A stretch of DNA of 64,000 bases from Candidatus Gastranaerophilales bacterium (GTDB lineage: Bacteria; Cyanobacteriota; Vampirovibrionia; Gastranaerophilales; Gastranaerophilaceae): contig CALVBS010000001.1 of NCBI GenBank assembly GCA_944325865.1, forward strand, positions 186,001 through 250,000, in the 5' to 3' direction. The translations under genes were made by a program, and so were the position numbers. The notes under the pieces are model-generated. The model made no database searches. It saw nothing but the letters and a program-made list of their open reading frames with translations, and was not told the DNA's origin. Each line of letters begins with the position of its first letter. Position 1 is the stretch's first letter. Positions 54,192 to 62,520 of the stretch are shown here, in pieces.

Positions 54192-54983
54192 ATGCAGAGT
54201 AAAACGTATGTTTCACAATCTTTAAAAAACGGAAAGCTTATGAGATGGACATATATGCCGCTCAAAGTTTTTATTGCTCCTATGAAGTTTTACTCAAAGC
54301 AGGGACAGGATTACAAATACCGTGATATGGTAAAGCGTGCCATGAATGAATGGCAAACTGCAACAAAAGGAAAAGTATCCTTTACGGTGGTTCAGACTCT
54401 TCTGGAATCTAATGTTAACGTTGACTGGAAAAGAGTGGAAAGAAAAGCTCTTGGACACTGCTATTTTTCATATGATAATGCGAACAGACTCTTTGGTGCC
54501 GAAGTTTCAATAGGATTGTCCGACGGTCTTGTACACGGAGATTATGCAGATGAAAATGAAGTTTATCATACTATTCTGCATGAAATAGGTCATGCCATTG
54601 GATTGGGGCACAGTCCGTATAAAACGGATATCATGTACACACCTCACCAGCGAGGAGTTCATAAGGTTTCTGCAGGGGATGTTCTGACTGTGAACTGGCT
54701 TTATAACCTTCCACAAGGTGCCACTACGGAAGAAATAGCTTCAAAGTATCAAATGGGCGGAAGCAACATTGATGATATTATTTATAAGGTAATGCACAGA
54801 GACACACCCGGTGAATTTGAAAAAGTAAAAAATTCAATAAAAATTCCTAAACGGGATTTACTGGAAGAACAGGAGAATATTGCACTTTTAAGAAAATATC
54901 ACATGGCTCTTCAAAATGTCTCAATTAATGAAGATATGAGAAAATTCTTCCTTAATAACAAACCTCCGAAAAGACCGCAATAA
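54192..54983 (+). CDS. matrixin-like zinc metalloprotease
   Basis: The extended zinc motif HEIGHAIGLGH (HExxHxxGxxH) and a Met-turn in DIMYTPHQRG place it in the metzincin clan, matrixin family (M10-like). The N-terminal part has RWTYMPLKVFIA and AMNEWQTATKGKVSF, common to bacterial matrixin domains. The start at ATG 54192 (MQSKTYVSQ) is preferred over 54159. No signal peptide is seen, which is odd for this class, so export by another route or an intracellular role is open. Confidence 0.85.
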   Translation: MQSKTYVSQSLKNGKLMRWTYMPLKVFIAPMKFYSKQGQDYKYRDMVKRAMNEWQTATKGKVSFTVVQTLLESNVNVDWKRVERKALGHCYFSYDNANRLFGAEVSIGLSDGLVHGDYADENEVYHTILHEIGHAIGLGHSPYKTDIMYTPHQRGVHKVSAGDVLTVNWLYNLPQGATTEEIASKYQMGGSNIDDIIYKVMHRDTPGEFEKVKNSIKIPKRDLLEEQENIALLRKYHMALQNVSINEDMRKFFLNNKPPKRPQ

Positions 54984-54985
54984 TT

Positions 54986-55023
54986 GAATAAAAAAAGACT
55001 CCTTTTCAGGAGTTCTTTTTTAT
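54986..55023. terminator. bidirectional terminator
   Basis: An A-rich run, a stem of about eight bases around AGACTCCT and AGGAGTTCT with one bulge, and a T-rich run lie between the protease gene and the 3' end of tRNA-Leu. It can serve both. Confidence 0.75.
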
Positions 55024-55024
55024 T

Positions 55025-55111
55025 TGCCCTGGGCCAGACTTGAACTGGCACTGAGTTATTCGCCCAATCGGATTTTAAGTCCGACGCGTCTACCGATTCC
55101 GCCACCAGGGC
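55025..55111 (-). tRNA. tRNA-Leu (TAA)
   Basis: An 87-base class II tRNA is on the minus strand. The acceptor GCCCTGG pairs with CCAGGGC, the anticodon loop CTTAAAA gives TAA, the long variable arm is TGGGCGAATAACTCA, and the T-arm has CCAGTTCAAGTCTGG. CCA is not encoded. Confidence 0.96.
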
Positions 55112-55269
55112 ATAACTGGTGCTTTTTTATTTTAACCAAAAGAAAAATCATTGTCAAACCTTTCGTAAAAAATTTATATTAAGTTATATTAACTCGGATA
55201 AAAAATAAGGCAATTTTTAGCATTAGATAATTTTTATATATATAAGAGATAAGAGAACAGGGTATAAGT

Positions 55270-56106
55270 ATGACTATAAATCTTGGCGGCTTTGCTGACG
55301 GCTTATCAAAAATCGGCAAAAACTTAATGGAAACAGCTACATTTTACGGAGCTTCAAAAATGGCTCTTCATAATCCTTCAACAGGCATGTACGGACCGAG
55401 CGTATGGACACAGGGCTGTTATGGCGGCGGATATATGGGTGGCGGATATATGGGCGGCATGTATTCACCGTATAATAATGCTGCAATAGGTATGGCTTAT
55501 CAAAACGGTTACGCCTCAACAATGGCTGCAATTCAATCTGCAATAGCAGGTTCTCAACCAGTTGCAGATCTTCCTGATACTGACGCACCAGCAGCAAGTG
55601 CAGTTGATGCTAATCAGGATACAATGGCCGGTGCAGCTTTTGAAGTAAGTGAAAAAACTGGTCAAAATTTTGATTTTGCTAAAACTTCATTAGAAAGTAT
55701 AACAGATGCTGCCCAAAAACAGGCAAAATATAATGAATTAACCCAGCAGCTTGCAAAATCACTATTAATGAATATTGATAAAAATTCAGGCAACTCCGAT
55801 GGTTATTTAGCACTGGATGAATTTTTAAATAATGAACTTAAAAATTCTAATTTAAGCGAAGAACAGAAAACACTGTTACGAACAAAATTACAACAAGCAT
55901 ACAGCCAACTAGATCAAAACGGTGATTCAAAAGTCGATTGGAAAGAATTGACTGCAATGATAACCGGACTCTACGACACTAACAATGACGGTGAAATCAC
56001 TGCAGAAGAATTTCAGGCAGGCGGCAATAATCTTTTGAGCGGCAGCGGTGCGAGTGCATTAAGGACTGCATATCAAAATTTATTCGGAAACAGAGAACAA
56101 TCCTAA
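55270..56106 (+). CDS. EF-hand protein with Gly-Tyr-Met repeats
   Basis: The 278 residues have an N-terminal amphipathic segment, a tandem GGGYMGGGYMGGM run (residues 51-63) and a C-terminal pair or triple of EF-hand loops: DKNSGNSDGYLALDEF (first, slightly long), DQNGDSKVDWKEL and DTNNDGEITAEEF. Calcium binding is likely for the last two. No Sec signal is visible. The glycine-tyrosine run suggests self-association. It converges with csaB with a 4-base overlap. Confidence 0.8.
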   Translation: MTINLGGFADGLSKIGKNLMETATFYGASKMALHNPSTGMYGPSVWTQGCYGGGYMGGGYMGGMYSPYNNAAIGMAYQNGYASTMAAIQSAIAGSQPVADLPDTDAPAASAVDANQDTMAGAAFEVSEKTGQNFDFAKTSLESITDAAQKQAKYNELTQQLAKSLLMNIDKNSGNSDGYLALDEFLNNELKNSNLSEEQKTLLRTKLQQAYSQLDQNGDSKVDWKELTAMITGLYDTNNDGEITAEEFQAGGNNLLSGSGASALRTAYQNLFGNREQS

Positions 56107-57122
56107 GATAAAATAATTTTATCAAATTTAGACCAATCAAATTGCTTGGAGTTTGCGAATTCAAGCAATTTATTTCTATCTAACGCCTTCATTTTGTCAA
56201 ATGCTTCAGAAAAATCTTCTTCCCCCTTCATTGTCACAAGAGGAATCATTGCATCATACGCAAGACCCGTAACTTTTGCATCGTAGTTCACTGCAAGCGG
56301 CTTTACTCCAAGTTTCAAAGCAATCAACAATGCATGATAACGCATAGCTATTAAATATTCGCACCTTGATATTTGATAAATAAAATCATTTTTTGAAAGC
56401 GAATGGAAAACCTGTGTTTTTATTCCCGGAGAGAGTTGTTTTAGCATCTTTTCAAATGTCTTGCATATTCTTAAGTCAATAGATTTTTGAAATGCGTAAA
56501 TTTCAATTTTTCGGTCTGCAAAATCCATAACAATCTGATGTGCGAGCCTCATCAACAATTCATCATTCATTGTTATATAATCTCTAAGCTGAACCCCCAC
56601 AATACCTTCACTTGTTCCTTCTCCAATCTGGAAAGAATAAACAGGGTCACTAACCAAATCAGTATTAATACCCCAGCTTTTCACCAGTTCAAGGCTCTTT
56701 TGATCCCTAACAGTAACATATGAAGCTTTTGAGAGAAGTTCTCTGACCATTTTAATCGATTTTTCACGATTTAAAGGTCCTATCCCCTGAGCAAAAATAA
56801 TAACCTTTTTTTTAAAAAATTGAGCTAATCTTATAACAAAAGAATAATACATAAGACTCTTAAAGCTTGTAACATCCTGAAGCAGACTACCGCCACCCGA
56901 TATAAGAACATCACAATTCAAGATAACTCCAAGAAGAGACAGTAAATTAAAATTTTTAACAGAATAAACCTGATAATACTTTGAAGTTTCCTTTGGATTA
57001 TTAGAAATTACAGCAGCATTGACACCAATCATCTTCAGATGTTCAACTATAACTGATAAAATTGCCTCATCACCGAAATTATTAAAACCGTAATAACCTG
57101 AAACAACAACATTTTTAGGCAT
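56103..57122 (-). CDS. csaB: polysaccharide pyruvyl transferase, CsaB-like
   Basis: The start VVVSGYYGFNNFGDEAIL is the classic CsaB N-terminus, followed by CDVLISGGGSLLQD, IIFAQGIGPL, YVTVRDQKSLELV and the late RYHALLIALKLGV. CsaB adds pyruvate ketals to wall polysaccharides that anchor SLH-domain proteins. Length is 339 residues. Its ATG overlaps the kdgK stop (TAATG), so it is translated with the KDG pathway genes, an unusual pairing. Confidence 0.9.
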   Translation of the reverse strand: MPKNVVVSGYYGFNNFGDEAILSVIVEHLKMIGVNAAVISNNPKETSKYYQVYSVKNFNLLSLLGVILNCDVLISGGGSLLQDVTSFKSLMYYSFVIRLAQFFKKKVIIFAQGIGPLNREKSIKMVRELLSKASYVTVRDQKSLELVKSWGINTDLVSDPVYSFQIGEGTSEGIVGVQLRDYITMNDELLMRLAHQIVMDFADRKIEIYAFQKSIDLRICKTFEKMLKQLSPGIKTQVFHSLSKNDFIYQISRCEYLIAMRYHALLIALKLGVKPLAVNYDAKVTGLAYDAMIPLVTMKGEEDFSEAFDKMKALDRNKLLEFANSKQFDWSKFDKIILS

Positions 57123-58063
57123 TAATTAGCTCCCTTCAAAATAGAATAAACCTCATCTTTATATGGAATCGATTTAATTGCCCCGATACTTTGAGTCTGC
57201 AAACCTGCAACAATAGAGGCAAGCTTTACTGCTTCTACAGGCGTCAAACCATGTGTAATTCCGTGGAGATATCCGCCGTTAAAAGCATCTCCGGCACAGG
57301 TTGTGTCAACTACATCATGTGAATAAAAATCTGAGAAATAAATATTTCCGTTATAGCCGGTATAATAACCATGTTTTTGAACAGATTTAATAATAACTGT
57401 ACTGATTCCCATGTCCCAGAGATTTTTAATAATATTTTCAACGGAATCAAGTTCAAAAATATTATTTGTATCATATTTATCACTCAAAAATAAAATATCA
57501 ACATATTGAGAAATTTTTCCAAATTGTTCTTTGGCAACTTCAGGAGTGGTGAATCTTGAAGAGTAATTAGGATCAAAGGCAGTGATAAGATTTTTTTCTT
57601 TAGCTATCTGAAATGCCTTAATAACCGCTTCTTCCGCAGATATAGATAAAGAAAGAGTTGTTCCGGAAGCATAAACAACCTTTGAAGATGAAATATATTC
57701 CTCTGAAATATCTTCAATAGAAAGCTTTGCGGAAGCTATTTTTTTACGGTAATAAGAAACCTCTTTTTGGCAAGGTTCAGGGGAAGCGATAAAATAAATA
57801 CCATTCGGGTCCGTAGCAATTTTAACCTGAGAAATATCAAGCCCCTCTGCCTGCCAGCTGTCAAGCAGATAATCTTTAAAAACATCATTTCCGACACGGG
57901 TTATAAAACCTACCCTTGATCCTTCCCTTAGGGCAGCAATAGCTGTTGCAAGAGCATCTCCGCCGTAATATTTATGTAAACATTCAGCACTGCTTAAACT
58001 AGTATCGCTGGAAAGCTCTATTAAACTTTCACCAATCGTAATTATATCGAGTTTTTCGTCCAT
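57122..58063 (-). CDS. kdgK: PfkB-family sugar kinase, probable KDG kinase
   Basis: The PfkB fold shows ITIGESLIELSS, the YYGGDALATAIAA sugar-binding segment, GFITRVGNDVFKDY and the ATP/catalytic motif VDTTCAGDAFNGGYLHG with the base Asp. The neighbour eda makes 2-dehydro-3-deoxygluconate the likely substrate (phosphorylation to KDPG). A different ketose substrate is possible. Length is 313. It is the middle gene of the operon, one base from eda. Confidence 0.82.
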   Translation of the reverse strand: MDEKLDIITIGESLIELSSDTSLSSAECLHKYYGGDALATAIAALREGSRVGFITRVGNDVFKDYLLDSWQAEGLDISQVKIATDPNGIYFIASPEPCQKEVSYYRKKIASAKLSIEDISEEYISSSKVVYASGTTLSLSISAEEAVIKAFQIAKEKNLITAFDPNYSSRFTTPEVAKEQFGKISQYVDILFLSDKYDTNNIFELDSVENIIKNLWDMGISTVIIKSVQKHGYYTGYNGNIYFSDFYSHDVVDTTCAGDAFNGGYLHGITHGLTPVEAVKLASIVAGLQTQSIGAIKSIPYKDEVYSILKGAN

Positions 58064-58064
58064 A

Positions 58065-58673
58065 TTAACCTTTCAGCTGTTTTACAAGAGTTTCTGCCCG
58101 TTTTGTAATTTCCGAATAGTTGTATCCCTGATATAAATCTCTGCCGACACCTACAGCAACGGCTCCGGCATTAATATAATCAATAACTTCATGAACTTTT
58201 ACGTTTCCCTGAGGAAGAACTTTCAAAAACGGCATAGGTCTTAATAAATCCTCCACATAAAGAACACCGCCCATTGCAGTAACAGGATGAAGTTTTATGA
58301 GCGGTACTCTTGCTTTCCATGCCTTATACGCCTCATTTGGAGTTGAAGCTCCTGCAATAAAAGGCACCTGTCTGTCTTTTGAAATTTTTACAAGATTCAT
58401 ATGAAAGATAGGAGAAGAAAGAATTTCCGCACCTACACTTATTGCTGATTCTGCCTGTAATGAGGTTATAATGCCGCCGGCACAAACAGTCATTTCTCTG
58501 GCAACTTCGGCTATGGCATAATAGACTTCTGCACTCTCTACATTAATCTCCACTACTTTAATGCCGCCGTCCCGCAAAGCCTTTGCCGTATCAATTACAA
58601 CCTGCGGGTCTTTATTTCTTATAATCGGAAGTATTTTCTCTTCTGCTAGTAATTTAATTAAATTTTCCTTCAT
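58065..58673 (-). CDS. eda: KDPG/KHG aldolase
   Basis: Eda cleaves 2-keto-3-deoxy-6-phosphogluconate to pyruvate and glyceraldehyde-3-phosphate. The catalytic Glu is in GIKVVEINVES, the Schiff-base Lys in VPLIKLHPVTAMGG (usually KFFPA), and phosphate binding in AVAVGVGRDLY. Length is 202. It is first in the operon with kdgK and csaB. Pyruvate made here is also the precursor of the CsaB donor phosphoenolpyruvate, though this link is speculative. Confidence 0.92.
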   Translation of the reverse strand: MKENLIKLLAEEKILPIIRNKDPQVVIDTAKALRDGGIKVVEINVESAEVYYAIAEVAREMTVCAGGIITSLQAESAISVGAEILSSPIFHMNLVKISKDRQVPFIAGASTPNEAYKAWKARVPLIKLHPVTAMGGVLYVEDLLRPMPFLKVLPQGNVKVHEVIDYINAGAVAVGVGRDLYQGYNYSEITKRAETLVKQLKG

Positions 58674-58734
58674 AATCTATCCTTTTTTCACGATTTATTA
58701 TATCATAAAATATAGGATTGGGGATTGGCATAAT

Positions 58735-60681
58735 ATGAAAAAGCTTAAATCAAAATTATTTTTTATACAGACACTGCTGCTTCACTTGTTTCTGGCAATA
58801 ATTGTAGTGGTTATATCATGGAAATTTATTGAACCGAGTACATTTAACTTTATGGTCAGAGCATTTGTTGCTGATAAACTAAGCACGGATGATATTGTTG
58901 TCATTGTAATAGATGATAAATCAATAGCTCACCACAGATGGCCGTGGCCCAGAGAATATTACGGGAAAATAATAAATTTCCTAAACGAATACGGAAAACC
59001 AAAACTCATAGGATACGATGCTATAATCTCAACTCCTGATAAAGAAAACCCTCAATCTGATAAGTATTTTTATGATGCCGTAAAAAACACCCCGAACCTT
59101 ATTGTTGGATTTAGTCCGTTGATGCAGCCTTATGAGACAGAGGATGAAGAAATCTACGACAGTAAATTTTATGAAAAGTTTAAAGTTAATATAGAACCTC
59201 AATACAACATTTTTAATTTTAACCGTTACCAGAGCATCTCGCAATATCCTCCGGAATACTTTAATGCCGTTAAGTATGCAGGCTCAGTTAATATTACTCA
59301 AAATGCAAACGGCTATCTGACATATATGGACCAGATAGTTATTGTAAATAATAAATTTTATCCTTCATTGGGATTGAGAATGTATCTTAAGCTGCATGAC
59401 ACAGACAACATAAAAATATACACGGATAAACTCACCATAGACAAAACCGGCTTAAATATTCCTGCAATTCAGACTCCTTACGGTTTTCAATCTACAATCA
59501 AATATTATAAAGAAAGAGACAACAGTTCTTATACACACAAAAAGTATTCTGCAATAGATTTAATTAATTCATATGATGCACTAAAACAAGGAAAAACACC
59601 TGAAATAAATCCTAAAGAGTTTGAAGGTAAGATTGTATTTTTAGGGGCTAATGCCAAAGCAGCAGCATTAAGTCTCGAGGATGCTCTTCCTACACCGCTT
59701 ATGACAAAACATCCCGGAGTTGATATTCAGGCCACAAATCTTGATAATCTTATGCACAATGAATTTTTGCATGAAATTACATTTGGACAGGAATTACTTA
59801 TACTTGCAGCTATTACAATTCTTACATTCGTTATAATAAGTAAATGTCCGTTTTTTATCTCAATCATACTTCTTCTTGCTATGGCCGGAGGATATATAAC
59901 GGCCTGTATATTCTGTTACCGTAACGGCATAGCTATACATGTAATGACTCCAGTTATGCTTGAAATTTTAACTACCATTTTTGGTTATTCTTACAGATTT
60001 TTACAAGAAGGAAAGAATAAAGAAAAAATTAAACAGGCTATGGGCAAATATCTTTCGCAAGACATTATGAAAAATGTTGTTCAGAATATTGATGACATTA
60101 AACTCGGCGGGAAAAGAGCGAATGTCACAGTACTTTTTGCTGATATCAGAGGCTTTACAAGCATGAGTGAGAAAATGAGTGCAGAAGATGTTTCAAAAAT
60201 TCTGAATGAATATTTTTCAGAAATTGAACCTATAATTACAAAATATAACGGAGTTATAAATAAATTTATAGGCGATGCGGTTATGGCAATATTCGGAGAA
60301 CCTATACAAGACCTGAACCACCCGGTCAACGCTGTAAAATGTGCGTATGAAATGCTCAAAAAAGTTGAGCAGCTTCAGGACAAGTGGCTTTTTGAAGGAA
60401 AACCTAAAATTGAAATCGGTATAGGAATCAATACAGGAGACGCATTTGTAGGCAATATAGGCTCGGAAACCCGCCTTGAATATACCGTAATCGGCGATAC
60501 AGTAAACCTTGCAAGCAGAATTGAAAGCTATAACAAAGTATATAAAACTAATTTTCTAATCAGCAGTTCAACTTATTCCTATGTAAGTTCAATAGCCGAT
60601 GTTATTAAAATAAGCGAAGTCCAAATCCGCGGGAAATCAAAAAAGATGGATATATACGAAATTTTAAGATTAACATACTAA
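58735..60681 (+). CDS. CHASE2 adenylate/guanylate cyclase, class III
   Basis: The ATG at 58735 (MKKLKSKLFFIQTLL) follows GGGGA; the longer frame to 58561 runs into eda. The 648 residues are an N-terminal helix, a CHASE2 sensor (VIVIDDKSIAHHRWPWPREYYG; to about 320), membrane helices (350-430) and a class III cyclase domain (455-645). Metal Asp residues are in VTVLFADIRGFTSM and KFIGDAVMAIFGEP, and the LEYTVIGDTVNLASRIE segment holds the purine and transition-state residues. It probably makes cAMP in response to a periplasmic signal. Confidence 0.93.
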   Translation: MKKLKSKLFFIQTLLLHLFLAIIVVVISWKFIEPSTFNFMVRAFVADKLSTDDIVVIVIDDKSIAHHRWPWPREYYGKIINFLNEYGKPKLIGYDAIISTPDKENPQSDKYFYDAVKNTPNLIVGFSPLMQPYETEDEEIYDSKFYEKFKVNIEPQYNIFNFNRYQSISQYPPEYFNAVKYAGSVNITQNANGYLTYMDQIVIVNNKFYPSLGLRMYLKLHDTDNIKIYTDKLTIDKTGLNIPAIQTPYGFQSTIKYYKERDNSSYTHKKYSAIDLINSYDALKQGKTPEINPKEFEGKIVFLGANAKAAALSLEDALPTPLMTKHPGVDIQATNLDNLMHNEFLHEITFGQELLILAAITILTFVIISKCPFFISIILLLAMAGGYITACIFCYRNGIAIHVMTPVMLEILTTIFGYSYRFLQEGKNKEKIKQAMGKYLSQDIMKNVVQNIDDIKLGGKRANVTVLFADIRGFTSMSEKMSAEDVSKILNEYFSEIEPIITKYNGVINKFIGDAVMAIFGEPIQDLNHPVNAVKCAYEMLKKVEQLQDKWLFEGKPKIEIGIGINTGDAFVGNIGSETRLEYTVIGDTVNLASRIESYNKVYKTNFLISSSTYSYVSSIADVIKISEVQIRGKSKKMDIYEILRLTY

Positions 60682-61472
60682 GCTTTTTTAGAAATTTTAA
60701 AAACAATTAAAAACAAAATTGAAGACACTAATATAAGAAAAACAGAAACAATTTTGGCAATAGGGACACCCAGAATATCAAGAGCACTGTCAATTCTAAA
60801 GCTTTCAACAAACAGTCTTATAATTGAATAAAGGATTAAATACATACAAAATGCAGTACCTGGTTTCGTTTGAGCAAATTTTTTCATATAGAAAAACAAA
60901 AAAATAAACAAGCACACATCAAGAAGACTTTCATACAAAAATGCGGGGTGAAAATATTCAAAATTCATATATTGCAAAGGTCTGTGCGAAGGTGCAATAA
61001 AAAGTTTCCAAGGTAAATCCGTCGGGAACCCGAAAGCTTCAGAATTAAAGAAATTTCCCCATCTGCCGACAGCTTGAGCAAGACTTGTGCCGCACGCAAA
61101 AGCATCCAGCAAATTTAAAAGAGGAAGTTTGTATCTCTTAGCGGCCACAGATAAAGCTAAAACTCCACCGAGAACTGCACCGTGAATAGATAAACCTCCC
61201 TGTCTGATATTCAAAATCTGATGAGGAAAACTCAAGTAATAATCCGGATTCAAAAGACAGTAATATAATCTTGCACCTAAAATTCCTGCAATTAAAAGCC
61301 ATACTGAAAAGTCCCATATCAAATCATAATTTTTATCCGGATTATAACGTTTAAAAACAAAGTAAGCAACGCATACGCCTACAAGGCAGGCAAGTGCCAT
61401 TGTTATACCGTAATAATAAACGGGAAAATTAAAAACGGTAATAAATACATCTCCCGGGGACTTAAATACCAT
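60678..61472 (-). CDS. lgt: prolipoprotein diacylglyceryl transferase
   Basis: Lgt attaches diacylglycerol to lipobox cysteines. The polytopic protein keeps YYYGITMALA, LGARLYYCL, GGLSIHGAVLGGVLA (catalytic His) and the signature VGRWGNFFNSEAFG. Length of 264 is normal. It begins two bases after the stop of a lipoprotein-like gene, its likely client, and overlaps the converging cyclase by 4 bases. Confidence 0.96.
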   Translation of the reverse strand: MVFKSPGDVFITVFNFPVYYYGITMALACLVGVCVAYFVFKRYNPDKNYDLIWDFSVWLLIAGILGARLYYCLLNPDYYLSFPHQILNIRQGGLSIHGAVLGGVLALSVAAKRYKLPLLNLLDAFACGTSLAQAVGRWGNFFNSEAFGFPTDLPWKLFIAPSHRPLQYMNFEYFHPAFLYESLLDVCLFIFLFFYMKKFAQTKPGTAFCMYLILYSIIRLFVESFRIDSALDILGVPIAKIVSVFLILVSSILFLIVFKISKKA

Positions 61473-61474
61473 AA

Positions 61475-62092
61475 TTATTCTGCCGCCTGCTGAGATTGTT
61501 CAATATTTGCTTTAAGTTCTTTTATGCGGGCTTCGACTTCCGAACGATCAGACACAGCATTTCCTTTTTCAAGATATGTTTCGTAATTTTTTATGGCATC
61601 AGCAGTCATCTCATTAACATATGCCTTTGCATTATCATCAATTTTGTACTCATCTTTACTTACAAATTCTTCCTCTGATGAGTTAACTTCAGCGTCCTGA
61701 TTTGAATCTTCTGATTTTGTAATATTTCCGGCCTCATCGACATTCAAATTACCTGAATAAATATCTGTGATAATGTCTTCTTCAGCAACAGCAAGAGAAT
61801 AATAAGCATCAGCAAAATCAGGATTAAGTTCAATAGCTCTGCGATAAGAGTTCACGGCGTTAACATAGTCATTATTTTTTGTATAAGCAATCGCTAGATT
61901 ATAATGCGATTCAAATAAAGAATCATCCAAATCAATACTTGATTTCAATCGTTCAATCGCCTCAGGATAATTTTCTTTTTCCATAAAAGCCGCCGCTTTG
62001 TTATTCAACTCCTGCACCGCAAGATTATTAATACATGCCGTTGTGGCAACAGAGATTGCAAGTATGCAAACCAACAATAACGCTTTCTTCAT
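61475..62092 (-). CDS. TPR-containing lipoprotein
   Basis: The signal peptide MKKALLLVCILAISVATTAC ends in a Cys that fits a weak lipobox (TTAC; Leu is absent at the usual position). At least two TPR units follow (AIERLKSSIDLDDSLFESHY, AVNSYRRAIELNPDFADAYY), then an acidic linker and a last helix pair. It probably sits on the periplasmic membrane face. The 205-residue gene directly precedes lgt. Confidence 0.85.
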   Translation of the reverse strand: MKKALLLVCILAISVATTACINNLAVQELNNKAAAFMEKENYPEAIERLKSSIDLDDSLFESHYNLAIAYTKNNDYVNAVNSYRRAIELNPDFADAYYSLAVAEEDIITDIYSGNLNVDEAGNITKSEDSNQDAEVNSSEEEFVSKDEYKIDDNAKAYVNEMTADAIKNYETYLEKGNAVSDRSEVEARIKELKANIEQSQQAAE

Positions 62093-62241
62093 AAATAAAC
62101 AAACCCTCTTTATTTAAACTTTATTAAGATGTTTTAACGTTATTATAAATTAATAAAAAAAATTTGGCAAATTTTACAAATTTAAGTTACAATAAAGAAA
62201 AATGGCTTTAAGTGTAAAAGCTCAAAATTAAGGAGAAAAAT

Positions 62242-62514
62242 ATGTCCGAAGAAAAGGTTGTTAAATTAGGGGCAAAGAAAAAAACAGGTTCGCATAAAGA
62301 AGAGAGTGACACGGAAAGAGATGACGGATTAGTTTATTGCAGCTTTTGCAAAAGGCCTAATACGCAGGTATTAAAAATGGTGAAAGGTCCGGGAGTTAAT
62401 ATATGCTCCGAATGTGCAATGATTGCGGTTCAATATCTTATTCTTAATGACAGAATGCCTTCGGCGGAAGCTCAACAAATTTTGGATGCATTCTGGGGAA
62501 AGGCCAGAAAGTAA
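62242..62514 (+). CDS. stand-alone ClpX-type zinc-binding domain protein
   Basis: The 90 residues hold a ClpX N-terminal-like C4 zinc finger: YCSFCKRPNTQV, then KMVKGPGVNICSECAMIAV. There is no AAA+ domain. AAGGAG lies seven bases before the ATG. In ClpX this domain dimerises and binds adaptors and substrates, so an adaptor or inhibitor role for Clp is plausible inference. The basic N-terminal 28 residues are extra. The stop is followed six bases later by the next gene, so the two are probably an operon. Confidence 0.85.
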   Translation: MSEEKVVKLGAKKKTGSHKEESDTERDDGLVYCSFCKRPNTQVLKMVKGPGVNICSECAMIAVQYLILNDRMPSAEAQQILDAFWGKARK

Positions 62515-62520
62515 TTACAA

